DNA of 64,000 nt from Brevibacillus_H ginsengisoli (lineage in GTDB: Bacteria; Bacillota; Bacilli; Brevibacillales; Brevibacillaceae). The position numbers and the translations under genes are program-made. How positions within the stretch are numbered: the first letter of the stretch is position 1; each line of letters opens with the position of its first letter. The notes under the pieces were generated by a model. It had not been told where the DNA came from, did not search any database, and worked only from the letters and a program-made list of their open reading frames with translations. Positions 51,191 through 60,743 of the stretch are shown one piece after another. The stretch is taken from contig NZ_JBNJQR010000004.1 of assembly GCF_050113715.1 (NCBI RefSeq), forward strand, positions 248,001 through 312,000. The letters are read 5' to 3'.

Positions 51191-51866
51191 ATCGACTCTC
51201 TACCTCAACGGAAATCACATGATCCACTGATTTCAATGAAGAATAAATATCCGTAGTGTAGACTTTTTCCGGCGCCAGAATCAACATTTCCAGGACTTGA
51301 TGTTCTTGGTCCTTGTCTCTCACTTTTACTCGTTTGACATTCAGGTCCAGGTGCTTAATCTCCTTGAATAAAGGATTTAGCTCTTTCTGGCCTTCTACTA
51401 CGATCTTGATCGCAAGGTCTCTTTTGCGTAACGTACTGGGTCCAATCCCTTTGATCACAAATGGCAGCACGTTAATGGCACATATAATCATAACACTAGT
51501 GACCGTAGCTTCTGTGTAAAACCCTGCTCCAACGGCTATCCCTAAGCCTGATGCGGCCCAAACCATAGATGCTGTCGTCAATCCGGATATCACATCATTG
51601 CTTCTGCGCAAAATAACCCCAGCTCCGAGAAAGCCGACACCACTCACAATTTGCGCCGCCAAACGCATTGGATCCATATTCGTATGCCCTGGAACGGAGT
51701 AGCGATGAACCGATTCGATAGATACGATCGTGATCAAACAACTAACAACCGAGATGACCATGCTTGTTTTAACGCCCAAAGGTTTGCTTTTCAATTGCCT
51801 GTCGATACCAATTAGAAGGCCAAGCAACAAGGCAATCGCCAGCTTTATCAATAATTCGTAGTCCAT
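51189..51866 (-). CDS. MgtC/SapB family membrane protein
   Basis: A 225-residue protein with about five helices in residues 1-140 and a soluble C-terminal ACT-like domain. LLGLLIGIDRQLKSKPLGVKT and GVGFLGAGVI are the family signatures. MgtC-type proteins affect magnesium homeostasis and membrane potential; the reaction is unclear. The leader is short, and I see no Mg2+ riboswitch. Confidence 0.85.
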   Translation of the reverse strand: MDYELLIKLAIALLLGLLIGIDRQLKSKPLGVKTSMVISVVSCLITIVSIESVHRYSVPGHTNMDPMRLAAQIVSGVGFLGAGVILRRSNDVISGLTTASMVWAASGLGIAVGAGFYTEATVTSVMIICAINVLPFVIKGIGPSTLRKRDLAIKIVVEGQKELNPLFKEIKHLDLNVKRVKVRDKDQEHQVLEMLILAPEKVYTTDIYSSLKSVDHVISVEVESR

Positions 51867-51978
51867 TGTTTCTCCCTCCTAATCAATATCTATACATAAT
51901 ACCAAGGATTCAAGAGATTGCAACACTGTGAAGGAACAAAGTAATGTTCTTTAAACAACTATGTATAAAAAGGTGCTG

Positions 51979-52008
51979 TTGAATAAGACTTACGTCACAG
52001 GGTACAAT
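51979..52008 (+). promoter_or_regulatory. Promoter of the formate/nitrite channel gene
   Basis: TTGAAT (51979-51984) and TACAAT (52003-52008) are 18 bp apart, 40 bases before the start codon. Confidence 0.55.
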
Positions 52009-52047
52009 ACGATGACACAAGTTTTATAGATTGGTGGTAGAGGAAGT

Positions 52048-52851
52048 ATGGAAATAACACCCTTACAGAAAGTAGAAGAATTAGCTTTAAAAAAGTACAA
52101 GGTATTTAAGCAGAGTCGCTTACGCTATCTAGCTCGGTCCGTATTAGCGAGTATGTTCATCGGATTTGGAGTAATCGTCGCCTTTAAGACAGGGAACTAC
52201 TTCTATATGGTACATTCACCCTTTACTTATCCCATCGCCGCGGCCACATTTGGCGTTGCGATTATCTTAATTTTATACGGTGGAGGAGATTTGTTTACGG
52301 GTAACACGTTTTATCATACCTATGCAGCACTTCGCAGAAAGCTCCGCTGGAGTGATGTGATCAAGCTATGGATCATGAGCTACGTGGGCAATATCATCGG
52401 AGCCGCTTTTTTCGCCTTATTGATTTATACAACAGGACTGTTCAATGATGCTTCCGTCAATAGCTTCTTACTTAGTGTCGTGGTAAAAAAAATGCATGCT
52501 CCAACTTCCGAGCTGTTTTTTCGAGCCATCCTTTGTAATTGGCTGGTGTGTCTCGCCTTCTTTGTTCCGATGTGGTTTAAAGACGATTTTGCAAAAATGT
52601 TCGCTATGATGCTGTTAGTCTTCTGTTTCTTTATTTCCGGCTATGAGCATAGTATCGCCAATATGTGTACCTTCGCCATCGCATTGGTTCTGAATCATCC
52701 TGGAACCATCTCCTATTACGGAGTTATTCATAATCTCGTGCCTGTTACAATTGGGAATCTGATCGGTGGTGCTGGGCTTATGGGTTATATGTATTACTAC
52801 ATGAATAAGCCTTATTTGGAAGAACTCGATGCAGAAGGTAAGACTCATTAG
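52048..52851 (+). CDS. Formate/nitrite transporter (FNT family)
   Basis: A 267-residue membrane protein with six helices. YGGGDLFTGNTFY and NWLVCLAFFVPMWFKD are the conserved FNT pore segments, and GYEHSIANM is the second signature. FNT pentamers pass formate, nitrite or hydrosulphide. Two kb from nrfA, nitrite import (NirC role) is likely but not proven by sequence. GAGGAAG precedes the ATG. Confidence 0.88.
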   Translation: MEITPLQKVEELALKKYKVFKQSRLRYLARSVLASMFIGFGVIVAFKTGNYFYMVHSPFTYPIAAATFGVAIILILYGGGDLFTGNTFYHTYAALRRKLRWSDVIKLWIMSYVGNIIGAAFFALLIYTTGLFNDASVNSFLLSVVVKKMHAPTSELFFRAILCNWLVCLAFFVPMWFKDDFAKMFAMMLLVFCFFISGYEHSIANMCTFAIALVLNHPGTISYYGVIHNLVPVTIGNLIGGAGLMGYMYYYMNKPYLEELDAEGKTH

Positions 52852-52889
52852 GAATAAAGCACTGGGATGATTCATTAGGGGATATCGAT

Positions 52890-55040
52890 ATGAAAACGAT
52901 CCGTCAGATTTATACCCGAGATATGAAAAATATCGTCACGAACTGGGTGGCTTCTGTTGTCATTCTCGGACTCGTATTTCTTCCATCGCTCTATGCTTGG
53001 TTTAATATTGAATCCTCCTGGGATCCCTATGGAAGAACAAGCGGATTACCCATTGCAGTAGCGAACAACGATCAAGGTGCAGTGATTGGCGGCAAACACC
53101 TGAACATCGGGAATGAAATTATTGCTTCTCTTAGAGAAAACCATAATATCGGCTGGGTGTTTACAGACGAGGCTCAGGCTTTCCATGGGGTTCAGCATGG
53201 GAATTATTATGCAAGCATCACGATTCCAGCAGACTTCTCGGCCAAGATTGCTACCGTGTTGACCAAAAGCCCGCAAAAAGCGGAGATCTTATACGACGTG
53301 AATGAAAAGATTAATGCCGTCTCCCCAAAAATCTCTGCAGCAGGAGCCAGTGGAATCATTGAAGAAGTGAACCGGAACTTTATCAAAACGGCTAACGGGG
53401 CCATTTTTCAGATCTTCAACGAGATTGGAATTGCGTTACAAAGCGACCTTCCAACCATTATGAAAGTAAGAGATATGATCTTCAAATTGGAAACCATGAT
53501 TCCTACCATTAATCAAGCGGTTGCTATCGGTTCCCAGGATATTCACAAAACGAATGAAATCATTCAGAGAGCACAAGCTGATCTTCCTACCATAGCGAAA
53601 CTCGCCACAGACGGGCAGGATTTCTCCAATCATCTAGGACTCCTGCTCGATCACAGCTCCGCGATACTTGACACCGTCGCACCCAACGTGAAGCAGGATC
53701 TACTCTTGCTTCAACAAGCTACCATCATCATGAAACAAATAACAGATATGCTGCAGGATCCTCTGATTGATCCGAACTTGGTGAAAACTCAACTGGATCG
53801 AATCGCCAATCGACTCGCAACAGCTGCCCAAGTCACTCAAGATCTGTCCGTGTTATTCGATCGACTAAACCAACTGACTGGAGGGAGCGGGCATACCAAC
53901 CTGACCGACAAGCTCCTGCAAATTACGTCCAACCTGCAACAGCAAGCATCGACAGTGACCAGAATCAGAGAGGCACTTGACAGAGGAGAAAAACCAGCTG
54001 CTGAGCTGATTACCCGGTTAAACCAGTTATCACAAGAGAGCTCTGCATTCATCGGTGACATTCTCGGACGCTATGATCGCGAAATCGTGCCAAAGATCCA
54101 ACAGGGAGTAGAGAAAGCCAAAAAAACAACCAATGATGCAAAAGCCATCCTCGCCGATGTAACCAAGAGTATCCCCGATGTCGAAAAGATCCTTCAGGAT
54201 GTTGCTACCGGCTTGGCCCTTGGGAATCAGGAGCTTCTGACTCTTCAAAAAGAACTTCCCCTGTTTGAAACCAAGCTCGTAGCACTGGCTAATCGGATCC
54301 GCGACTTTGAAAAAAAAGGGAATATCAACGAAATCATTGATTTGCTCCAGAATAACGTGGCCAAACGAAGCGAATTTTTTGCTGAACCAGTGGTACTGAA
54401 GGAACATAAGCTTTTCCCCATTCCTAATTATGGCTCCGCGATGTCACCCTTTTTTACCACTCTCTCGCTGTGGGTCGGTGCCTTGCTGCTGGTTTCCTTA
54501 TTAAGTGTGGAAGTGCACCATCCTAACACTGAGTATAAAAGCTATGAGATCTACTTCGGGCGTTTTTTGACCTTCCTGACGCTGGCACTCCTGCAATCCT
54601 TGATGGTCACGATGGGAGACATCTTCATACTAGGCACTTACGTAGTAAACAAGCTATGGTTTGTGCTATTCGGGCTTGTGTTAAGCGGTGTGTTCATGCT
54701 GATCGTCTACACACTGGTATCTGTATTCGGCAACGTTGGCAAGGCGATGGCCATTGTTCTGCTCGTCCTTCAGCTTGCGGGGTCTGGCGGCACGTTTCCG
54801 ATTCAGGTTACACCACCGTTTTTTCAAGCCATTCATCCTTATTTGCCTTTCACTTATGGGATTAGCATGATGCGGGAAGCGGTAGGGGGAATACTCCGGG
54901 ATATTGTCTCTCGAGATTTACTAATGATGGCGGTTTTTGTCGGCATTTTTCTTGTCATCGGCTTGGCGTTGAAGAAGCGAATTAACCGCTCAACTGCTCA
55001 TTTGGTTGTCAAAGCCAAGGAAAGCAAGCTGATACATTAA
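52890..55040 (+). CDS. YhgE/Pip family membrane protein
   Basis: A 716-residue protein. One N-terminal helix (about 18-38) is followed by FLPSLYAWFNIESSWDPY and PIAVANNDQG, the YhgE/Pip signature, then a long extracellular helical region (about 150-520) and five to six helices (about 525-700) of the ABC-2 type. Homologues serve as phage receptors or act with type VII secretion; none of those genes is here. AGGGGAT precedes the ATG. It may share a transcript with the FNT gene 38 bases upstream. Confidence 0.85.
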   Translation: MKTIRQIYTRDMKNIVTNWVASVVILGLVFLPSLYAWFNIESSWDPYGRTSGLPIAVANNDQGAVIGGKHLNIGNEIIASLRENHNIGWVFTDEAQAFHGVQHGNYYASITIPADFSAKIATVLTKSPQKAEILYDVNEKINAVSPKISAAGASGIIEEVNRNFIKTANGAIFQIFNEIGIALQSDLPTIMKVRDMIFKLETMIPTINQAVAIGSQDIHKTNEIIQRAQADLPTIAKLATDGQDFSNHLGLLLDHSSAILDTVAPNVKQDLLLLQQATIIMKQITDMLQDPLIDPNLVKTQLDRIANRLATAAQVTQDLSVLFDRLNQLTGGSGHTNLTDKLLQITSNLQQQASTVTRIREALDRGEKPAAELITRLNQLSQESSAFIGDILGRYDREIVPKIQQGVEKAKKTTNDAKAILADVTKSIPDVEKILQDVATGLALGNQELLTLQKELPLFETKLVALANRIRDFEKKGNINEIIDLLQNNVAKRSEFFAEPVVLKEHKLFPIPNYGSAMSPFFTTLSLWVGALLLVSLLSVEVHHPNTEYKSYEIYFGRFLTFLTLALLQSLMVTMGDIFILGTYVVNKLWFVLFGLVLSGVFMLIVYTLVSVFGNVGKAMAIVLLVLQLAGSGGTFPIQVTPPFFQAIHPYLPFTYGISMMREAVGGILRDIVSRDLLMMAVFVGIFLVIGLALKKRINRSTAHLVVKAKESKLIH

Positions 55041-55055
55041 GTGTGCTGTCACAAG

Positions 55056-55086
55056 AAAAAAGCGTGGGGATCCCCACGCTTTTTAA
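55056..55086. terminator. Bidirectional terminator
   Basis: AAAAAGCGTGGGGATCCCCACGCTTTTT-type palindrome, here given as arms AAAAAGCGTGG and CCACGCTTTTT around GGATCC. It ends the YhgE gene and, on the minus strand, the ECF transporter operon. Confidence 0.88.
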
Positions 55087-55119
55087 ATTTGGAAACTGCG
55101 GTCACAGTCTCCCCATCCG

Positions 55120-55914
55120 TTATTGTTTGGATGTAATAAACTCATCTATTGTTAGAAAGGTATCCGTATACCCTAACTTCTCACCCAACTGGGTAATAGA
55201 AGGAGTCTCTACATGCGCCTTTTCCAAAATGTCCGCTTGAGCAAACACATGGCGTGTATCGCTGTCGAGGATGACTTTGCCTTGACTCATGACGATTGTT
55301 CTTTCAAAGTTCTCCGCTACAAAATCCATGTCATGAATGATCGTCATCACCAGTTTATTGCGCGCTTTCAAGGTCTGCATAATTTGTTTGATCTTCTCTT
55401 TGCCCTCATAATCTTGCGCAATGGTCGGTTCATCAAAAATGATAATGTCCGTATCCATTGCGATAATTGAGGCAATACAAAGGAGTTTTTTCTCGGATAA
55501 GCTGAGGTCCTGGGGATTGACGTCCAGCTTGTTTGATAACCCGACCATTTCGATGGCGATTAGCGCATTTTTCTTTGCGGTTTGTTCATCGAGCTTAATA
55601 TTGATTGGACCAAACATCACTTCATCCAATACTTTTCCCTTAAAAATCTGGTCGTTCGGATTTTGAAATACCAAGCCAATTTTTGAGGAGATAGCCGCTG
55701 CTGTTGTATCCTTCAGGTTCTGACCTTGAATGATGATGTCTCCCTGACTAGGCTTCAGCAGTCCTTTCAACAATTTGACCAAGGTCGTCTTTCCTGCCCC
55801 ATTCTGGCCTATGATTGCAGTGGATCGCTGATCGAAATCCAGATTGACACCGGTCAAAATTTCGGTTCCTGGCGTATAGGAAAAGGATAGATTTTTTACT
55901 TGGATCATCGTCAT
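55120..55914 (-). CDS. ECF transporter ATPase with degenerate signature
   Basis: A 264-residue ABC ATPase. Walker A is GQNGAGKT (36-43), the Q-loop is LVFQNPNDQIF, and Walker B is IIIFDEP (157-163). The signature motif, normally LSGGQ, reads LSLSE (137-141), so the composite ATP site it contributes to is probably weak or inactive. It starts by ATGA overlap with the first ATPase gene and is the last gene of the operon. Confidence 0.88.
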   Translation of the reverse strand: MTMIQVKNLSFSYTPGTEILTGVNLDFDQRSTAIIGQNGAGKTTLVKLLKGLLKPSQGDIIIQGQNLKDTTAAAISSKIGLVFQNPNDQIFKGKVLDEVMFGPINIKLDEQTAKKNALIAIEMVGLSNKLDVNPQDLSLSEKKLLCIASIIAMDTDIIIFDEPTIAQDYEGKEKIKQIMQTLKARNKLVMTIIHDMDFVAENFERTIVMSQGKVILDSDTRHVFAQADILEKAHVETPSITQLGEKLGYTDTFLTIDEFITSKQ

Positions 55915-56750
55915 TTTCTCCCCAATGCTTCAACTGCCTCATTTAACGTAACCGGGTAAGATGAGGAATTGACTTTTTTGATCTGCAATGCCTTGCACAC
56001 CTTCGTATAGACAGGCTCCGTGACGCCATAACCACCTAAATCTTCTCGCGAGAAAATCTTTTCTGGCGTGTCAAAATCAATCAGTTTCCCGTGATCCAAG
56101 AGCATCACGCGATTACAGTACTGCGCAATTTTCTCCATTTTGTGCTCCACCATGATGACGGTCATGCCTTGGTGGCTTAAGCTTTGAATCGCTCGGAAAA
56201 CCTCTTCCGAACCTTGTGGATCAAGCTGAGATGTCGGTTCATCCAACACGATAATATCTGGCTTCATGGCAATGATGCTGGCAATCGCCATTCTCTGCAT
56301 CTGACCCCCTGATAAATCGAACGGATGACGATCCCGATACGGATAGATATTCAACAGATGAAGAGCGGAATCGATGCGCTCCATCATTTCTTTGCGCGGA
56401 ACTCCAATATTCTCTAGACCAAAAGCAATTTCCTCATACACCGTCAGCTTGGAACCCGTTACCTGCGTAAAGGGGTTTTGAAATACGATGCCTACTTTGA
56501 GAGACAAGTCACTAATCGTACTGGTTTTCACTTCTAACCCATCAATGAGGACTTTACCACCGTAAGCGCCTTGATAGAAATGAGGGACAAGTCCTACTAG
56601 CGCTTGGCATAACGTAGACTTGCCCGATAAATTACGACCGATGATTCCGATGAATTCCCCTTGCTCCACATCGAAGGACAGATCATCGATGGCTAGTTTC
56701 TCTGTTAACGGATATTTGTATTTAAGATTCTCGACCGTAATTTTCTTCAT
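55911..56750 (-). CDS. ECF transporter ATPase with intact motifs
   Basis: A 279-residue ABC ATPase of the energy-coupling factor type. Walker A is GRNLSGKS (38-45), the Q-loop is VFQNPFTQV, the signature LSGGQ is intact and Walker B is IIVLDEP. The ATG at 56750 lies eight bases after GGAGG and overlaps the ecfT stop by four bases. It pairs with the degenerate ATPase downstream. Confidence 0.9.
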   Translation of the reverse strand: MKKITVENLKYKYPLTEKLAIDDLSFDVEQGEFIGIIGRNLSGKSTLCQALVGLVPHFYQGAYGGKVLIDGLEVKTSTISDLSLKVGIVFQNPFTQVTGSKLTVYEEIAFGLENIGVPRKEMMERIDSALHLLNIYPYRDRHPFDLSGGQMQRMAIASIIAMKPDIIVLDEPTSQLDPQGSEEVFRAIQSLSHQGMTVIMVEHKMEKIAQYCNRVMLLDHGKLIDFDTPEKIFSREDLGGYGVTEPVYTKVCKALQIKKVNSSSYPVTLNEAVEALGRK

Positions 56751-57514
56751 CCCAGTATCCTCCATACAATGGCCAGTACCACCAAGAGCATAAGCCCCCA
56801 TTGGATTACTGTGCTGTAGGAATGTTTCTTTTCTTCGTATAAATAGGTTTTATTTCCCCGTGCGTTAAATCCTCGGACTTCCAGGGCCATCGCTCTCTCT
56901 TTGGTATTAATCAGCGAGTTCAGAACGACTGGGCCGAGCAAAGGCAAGAATGCCTTCACGCGTACACTCAGCTTTCCTTCCGTTTCCATCCCTCTTGAAC
57001 GCTGTGCGTCTGTAATGGTTCCCATAGTTGCTATCATCTGGGGAATAATTTGGAAGACCGAAACCAGCACATATCCAATTCGCGGGGAAAGACCTCGGCG
57101 AACCAAGGCTTCCACCAGATCAGAGGGCTTCGTGGTCAAGACAAGAATCATGAAAGCCCCTACGATGTTGATCACGCGCATGGTAATGAGCATTCCATAT
57201 ACAAAGCCTTCCTTGTAGAAGGTGAACGACCCAAGATGGAACAAAGCGGTTTCATTCTCCGCTTTAAAAAACCCCTGGATAAGTACAACAGTCACCAGAA
57301 CCAAGAGCGCAAACCCAAAAACGGGCAGCGCTTTTCTTATCACTTTGGCCATCAAAAGCAGGATAATGCTTACTAGCATGCAGATAAAGGTGACTTTCAT
57401 CGATGGAAGAATAATGGGAACTGCGATTGCAAAGAAAATATAAAATAGCTTACTAATTGGATCGATGTCGTGAATAAACGATTGTTTTTCTACATATAAG
57501 CTAATCGACTTCAA
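56747..57514 (-). CDS. ecfT: ECF transporter transmembrane protein EcfT
   Basis: A 255-residue membrane protein with about five helices. Two coupling helices carry the ARG-type signatures AQRSRGM and ALEVRGF, which contact the ATPases. The TTG start has GGTGAG six bases upstream. It follows the S-component gene by 35 bases. Confidence 0.9.
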   Translation of the reverse strand: MKSISLYVEKQSFIHDIDPISKLFYIFFAIAVPIILPSMKVTFICMLVSIILLLMAKVIRKALPVFGFALLVLVTVVLIQGFFKAENETALFHLGSFTFYKEGFVYGMLITMRVINIVGAFMILVLTTKPSDLVEALVRRGLSPRIGYVLVSVFQIIPQMIATMGTITDAQRSRGMETEGKLSVRVKAFLPLLGPVVLNSLINTKERAMALEVRGFNARGNKTYLYEEKKHSYSTVIQWGLMLLVVLAIVWRILG

Positions 57515-57549
57515 GTTGATCTCACCATCTTCCTCTGAAAAAAGCTCTC

Positions 57550-58155
57550 TTAATCAATGGATTCCAATTTATTATTGCTTTTATAAAGATGGATCAGATT
57601 CTTCGGAAGACCTCTATAGATAGCGTAGCTGATAAGAACCGCAATGACTTTATCGGGAAGGTCAACCACCATTTCATCTAAAAAGGACGCTAACCATATG
57701 GAGCCCGTATTGGCCATCACTGTGGCAAATAGAGCGTCTCCCCACAAGTTGCCTGTCTGTCCTCCCCAGAAGCCTATGTTAATAGGAGTTGAGATCACAA
57801 TCGCTGTAAGTCCAACGGCTAAACCAACCACGATGGCTTTGCTCCAGCTGGCAATCCAGCCTTTGTAGGCCAAAATACCTGCTATTAAACCAATGAACAA
57901 GCTGGAGATACCATATACGAATGAGATCGGATCAACGGTGAGTCCATAAATAATATTATTAATTGCACCTGCGATTGCACCAATGATCGGACCTGCAAGC
58001 ATACTCGCCAAAATGGTACCGATAGAATCAAGCCATAAAGGCAGCTTCAATACTCCGGCAAATAATTTCCCAATGTAGTTAATACCAACAGCAGCTGGAA
58101 TCAACACAAGTGCAGCAGTAGAAAAACGAAAGGACCACATGTTTGGTTTTTGCAT
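57550..58155 (-). CDS. ECF transporter substrate-binding (S) component
   Basis: A 201-residue membrane protein with six helices. It has the S-component style FAGVLKLPLWLDSIGTILASMLAGPIIGAIAGAIN split over helices 1-2, though no ligand-specific signature I can name (not BioY, ThiT or RibU). The phosphorylase gene upstream suggests a nucleoside or nucleobase as ligand. AAAGGAGG precedes the ATG. Confidence 0.82.
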   Translation of the reverse strand: MQKPNMWSFRFSTAALVLIPAAVGINYIGKLFAGVLKLPLWLDSIGTILASMLAGPIIGAIAGAINNIIYGLTVDPISFVYGISSLFIGLIAGILAYKGWIASWSKAIVVGLAVGLTAIVISTPINIGFWGGQTGNLWGDALFATVMANTGSIWLASFLDEMVVDLPDKVIAVLISYAIYRGLPKNLIHLYKSNNKLESID

Positions 58156-58170
58156 AGATAAAAGCCTCCT

Positions 58171-58923
58171 TTAGTTAATTGACCAGTTCCTGTAAGCTAC
58201 AAAAGCTTCTAACGCGGTAATGATCTCACTCTCTTCACCTTGGGTACTTGCATGGGTTTGGTCTACGTAGTCATTAATCCCCCCCTCCAGGTTGCCGTCT
58301 GCTTCTACCACCACATTCAGAATGGAGGCAACTTTCAATTTCCTCAATCCGCCAATCACGAATAGTGCCGCGGTTTCCATATCAGCTGCCAGGACTCCTT
58401 TTTTCGCCCAGAAGCTGTCAATCTCCTGTTCTTCGTCCGTGTAGAAACTGTCATGACTCCGAATGGGACCATAATGGTAGGCGTTACCCAACCGTTTGGC
58501 TGACCCTATTAGATGAAATAGTAATTCAGCATCTGGAATCGCCGGGTATCCTCGCTCCACATAGGCGTCAGATGCCCCGTCATTACGTACGGCACCCGTC
58601 GCAATGATTAAATTGCCTAAGCGAATATGATCTTGCATGGCTCCACAGCTTCCGATTCGGATCATGGCTTTGATTCCGATGTTTTTTAACTCTTCGACAG
58701 CAATGCCGGTGGATGCGCCCCCAATTCCTGTGGAGGTGACGAGTACATTGACTCCCTTATAAGAACCTAATATGGTCCGGTACTCACGATTATTCGCTAA
58801 CTCCCTTGGATGATCCAAAAATTGGGCAACTCTTAGAACACGTTGGGGATCCCCAGGTAAAAGCGCATATTCGACATCTAGCCCCTGTCCAAGTCTGATA
58901 TGTGGCTGCAGGTTATTGGTCAC
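58171..58923 (-). CDS. Nucleoside phosphorylase (uridine phosphorylase-like)
   Basis: A 250-residue NP-I family enzyme that splits a nucleoside with phosphate. LLPGDPQRV binds phosphate, STGIGGAST and RIGSCGAMQ line the ribose/phosphate site, and ADMETAALF holds the ribose. The arrangement is closest to uridine phosphorylase, but purine nucleosides remain possible. A GTG start follows AAGGGG. It sits directly before the ECF S component. Confidence 0.88.
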   Translation of the reverse strand: MTNNLQPHIRLGQGLDVEYALLPGDPQRVLRVAQFLDHPRELANNREYRTILGSYKGVNVLVTSTGIGGASTGIAVEELKNIGIKAMIRIGSCGAMQDHIRLGNLIIATGAVRNDGASDAYVERGYPAIPDAELLFHLIGSAKRLGNAYHYGPIRSHDSFYTDEEQEIDSFWAKKGVLAADMETAALFVIGGLRKLKVASILNVVVEADGNLEGGINDYVDQTHASTQGEESEIITALEAFVAYRNWSIN

Positions 58924-58945
58924 TTTCTCTATACCCCTTTCGAGA

Positions 58946-59641
58946 TTAATCTAGTCTACTTAGTTGTTCTTCTTCTTTTAGTCTTGTACTATTCCGAATA
59001 ATCAGGGTATGACTGTTGATTTCAATAATCTCTTTTTCTTTCAACACTTGAAGAATTCGATTAATACTCCGATGAGTTACCGCAAATTGCTGGCTCAACA
59101 TGTGTTTGTTCACGTTGATTTCCGTACCCTGCCGCTTTTTGACACCTTGCTCCAGATAATCAATTAAATAGCGACAGACTCGGTGATATAACGAATAAAG
59201 ATTGTCATCGCCTGCCTTTCGCGATAATCGATAAAATTGGCTGGACAACGATCTTGTAATATATTGATGAAAATTCTGATCCAGCTTCAACCATTGAAAA
59301 AAGATTTCACGCTTCAGTTCTATCAATTTCACATTTGTAAGCGCTTCCACATTACAAACAAATGGCTTCTGATCAAATATCTCGAGTTCCCCGATCATGT
59401 AGCCTGAATGATATGTCGCTTGGGAGTATTTTTTTCCGTTCTCCGCCATGATATTGATATCAACGGAACCGTCTACAATAATGTAGAAACTTTCTTGTAC
59501 GTCCCCTTGATGAAAAATGATCGTCCCGCTCGGATATTCACTCAGATGCCAATGCCTTAATATCTCGTAAGGGCAGTGCTTCAGCATTTGATAGATTGTT
59601 TGGTTGTTCTCGATGATGTCTGCAATTGTCTGAACATTCAT
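58946..59641 (-). CDS. Crp/Fnr family regulator
   Basis: A 231-residue regulator. The N-terminal cyclic-nucleotide-binding-type barrel spans about 20-125 (IFHQGDVQESFYIIVDGSVDI), with a dimerisation helix and a C-terminal winged helix (KHMLSQQFAVTHRSINRIL). It has only three scattered cysteines, so it is not an Fe-S Fnr. GAGGTG lies seven bases before the ATG at 59641. It heads the ECF/phosphorylase cassette, 22 bases upstream, and probably controls it. Confidence 0.9.
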   Translation of the reverse strand: MNVQTIADIIENNQTIYQMLKHCPYEILRHWHLSEYPSGTIIFHQGDVQESFYIIVDGSVDINIMAENGKKYSQATYHSGYMIGELEIFDQKPFVCNVEALTNVKLIELKREIFFQWLKLDQNFHQYITRSLSSQFYRLSRKAGDDNLYSLYHRVCRYLIDYLEQGVKKRQGTEINVNKHMLSQQFAVTHRSINRILQVLKEKEIIEINSHTLIIRNSTRLKEEEQLSRLD

Positions 59642-59685
59642 TTGTTTACACCTCAACTATACAATCTCCTTGGTGGACAAGAACA

Positions 59686-59697
59686 GGACATGTGTCC
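59686..59697. promoter_or_regulatory. Candidate operator dyad upstream of the Crp/Fnr gene
   Basis: GGACATGTGTCC has perfectly symmetrical GGACA/TGTCC arms, 45 bases before the regulator start. A single GGACA half-site follows at 59675-59679. It may be an autoregulatory site; a match to a Crp consensus is not evident. Confidence 0.3.
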
Positions 59698-59786
59698 GAC
59701 TTTACTCACATAGTAACACGGATTTTATGGATTTTACTTATAATTGCTGGATATATGTCTTTCTGTTCATATATTTCTGGAAAAAC

Positions 59787-59828
59787 AAGAAAAGGAGCCC
59801 CCTATATTCTTAGAGGCGCTCCTTTTTT
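59787..59828. terminator. Bidirectional terminator
   Basis: AAAAGGAGC and GCTCCTTTT arms around an AT-rich loop, with seven T on the right and A-rich sequence on the left. It ends the anti-sigma gene on the minus strand. Confidence 0.78.
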
Positions 59829-59837
59829 TAATCGAGC

Positions 59838-60743
59838 TTATTTTAAAGCCTTCGCGATTTCGACCAAATCGTCTTTGGTGATTTGGGGTGAAGCAGTGTG
59901 TATTGTTACTGATACATGCGTATCTTCCTTAATCATTTCCAAATACTTCACTACCTCGTTGTCCTCTGGGATTTGCATCTCATGATACAACGCATCTATA
60001 TTATGAATTTTTACCTTCTCCACTTTATCATTTGGTCCCGCATTAGAGCTCATGCTGGTTATTCCATCAAGTTTGTGGAACATGATCGAAAATTCACCCT
60101 TACTACCAGCGTAGCTTGCCCTCATGCTCTCTACTTTAGAGTCAACGGTTAGCTCCTTGATGATGACATCCTTCTTTGTCTTCTCCGCTTCGTCGTAGAA
60201 GACATTCTCGTTATACTGTCGATCATTATAGTGATGATAGACATAACCCTCTTTAAAGGTATAACCACCGACTAACTCTGAAGGGTAGGAAAATCGATTT
60301 CCTGCTTCTTGTTGAATAACTTTAAGGTCCGTCGATATCAATGGTTTGGTAATATAACTAATCCTTTTATCTGGATTTTCCTTACTCACTACATATACTG
60401 CGGCAGCCGTGTTGGGCTCCAAAGCTTCTCGCGCTTGGTTTATTTTATCTCTATAACTGTTAGAGTGGCTGGCAGAAGGTTGATCTGTTTCTTTTACTTG
60501 TACGACAAAATCACTGTTGTTACTTTTTATTTCATACACTTTAATAGCAGCAAATGCGGTCGTCGCCACAAATATAAGAACAGCTGCGGTGATTAGACTC
60601 ACTTTTATTTTCATTGGATAGACCTCCTTTTGATTCGCTCTTTCATATATTTTCTGAAGTACACGATCCTTTACATCGACTTCTGGCAACTGAGTATCTT
60701 GAAACAGATCTCTTAGTTCATCGGATTGCTGAGTAGTGTTCAT
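59838..60743 (-). CDS. Anti-sigma-factor-like membrane protein
   Basis: A 301-residue protein. A cytoplasmic N terminus (about 1-43), one helix (about 46-66) and a large extracytoplasmic domain with DUF4367-like C-terminal features (EGYVYHHYNDR, KVKIHNIDALYHE, YLEMIKEDTHVSVTIH). It overlaps the ECF sigma gene upstream by 26 bases, the usual layout of a sigma/anti-sigma pair, so the cytoplasmic part probably binds that sigma factor. No zinc-binding HxxxCxxC motif is present. Confidence 0.8.
   Translation of the reverse strand: MNTTQQSDELRDLFQDTQLPEVDVKDRVLQKIYERANQKEVYPMKIKVSLITAAVLIFVATTAFAAIKVYEIKSNNSDFVVQVKETDQPSASHSNSYRDKINQAREALEPNTAAAVYVVSKENPDKRISYITKPLISTDLKVIQQEAGNRFSYPSELVGGYTFKEGYVYHHYNDRQYNENVFYDEAEKTKKDVIIKELTVDSKVESMRASYAGSKGEFSIMFHKLDGITSMSSNAGPNDKVEKVKIHNIDALYHEMQIPEDNEVVKYLEMIKEDTHVSVTIHTASPQITKDDLVEIAKALK

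Noticed and set aside
51867..52047. A magnesium (M-box) riboswitch before the mgtC-like gene
   Set aside because: The minus-strand leader is short and shows none of the conserved M-box segments.
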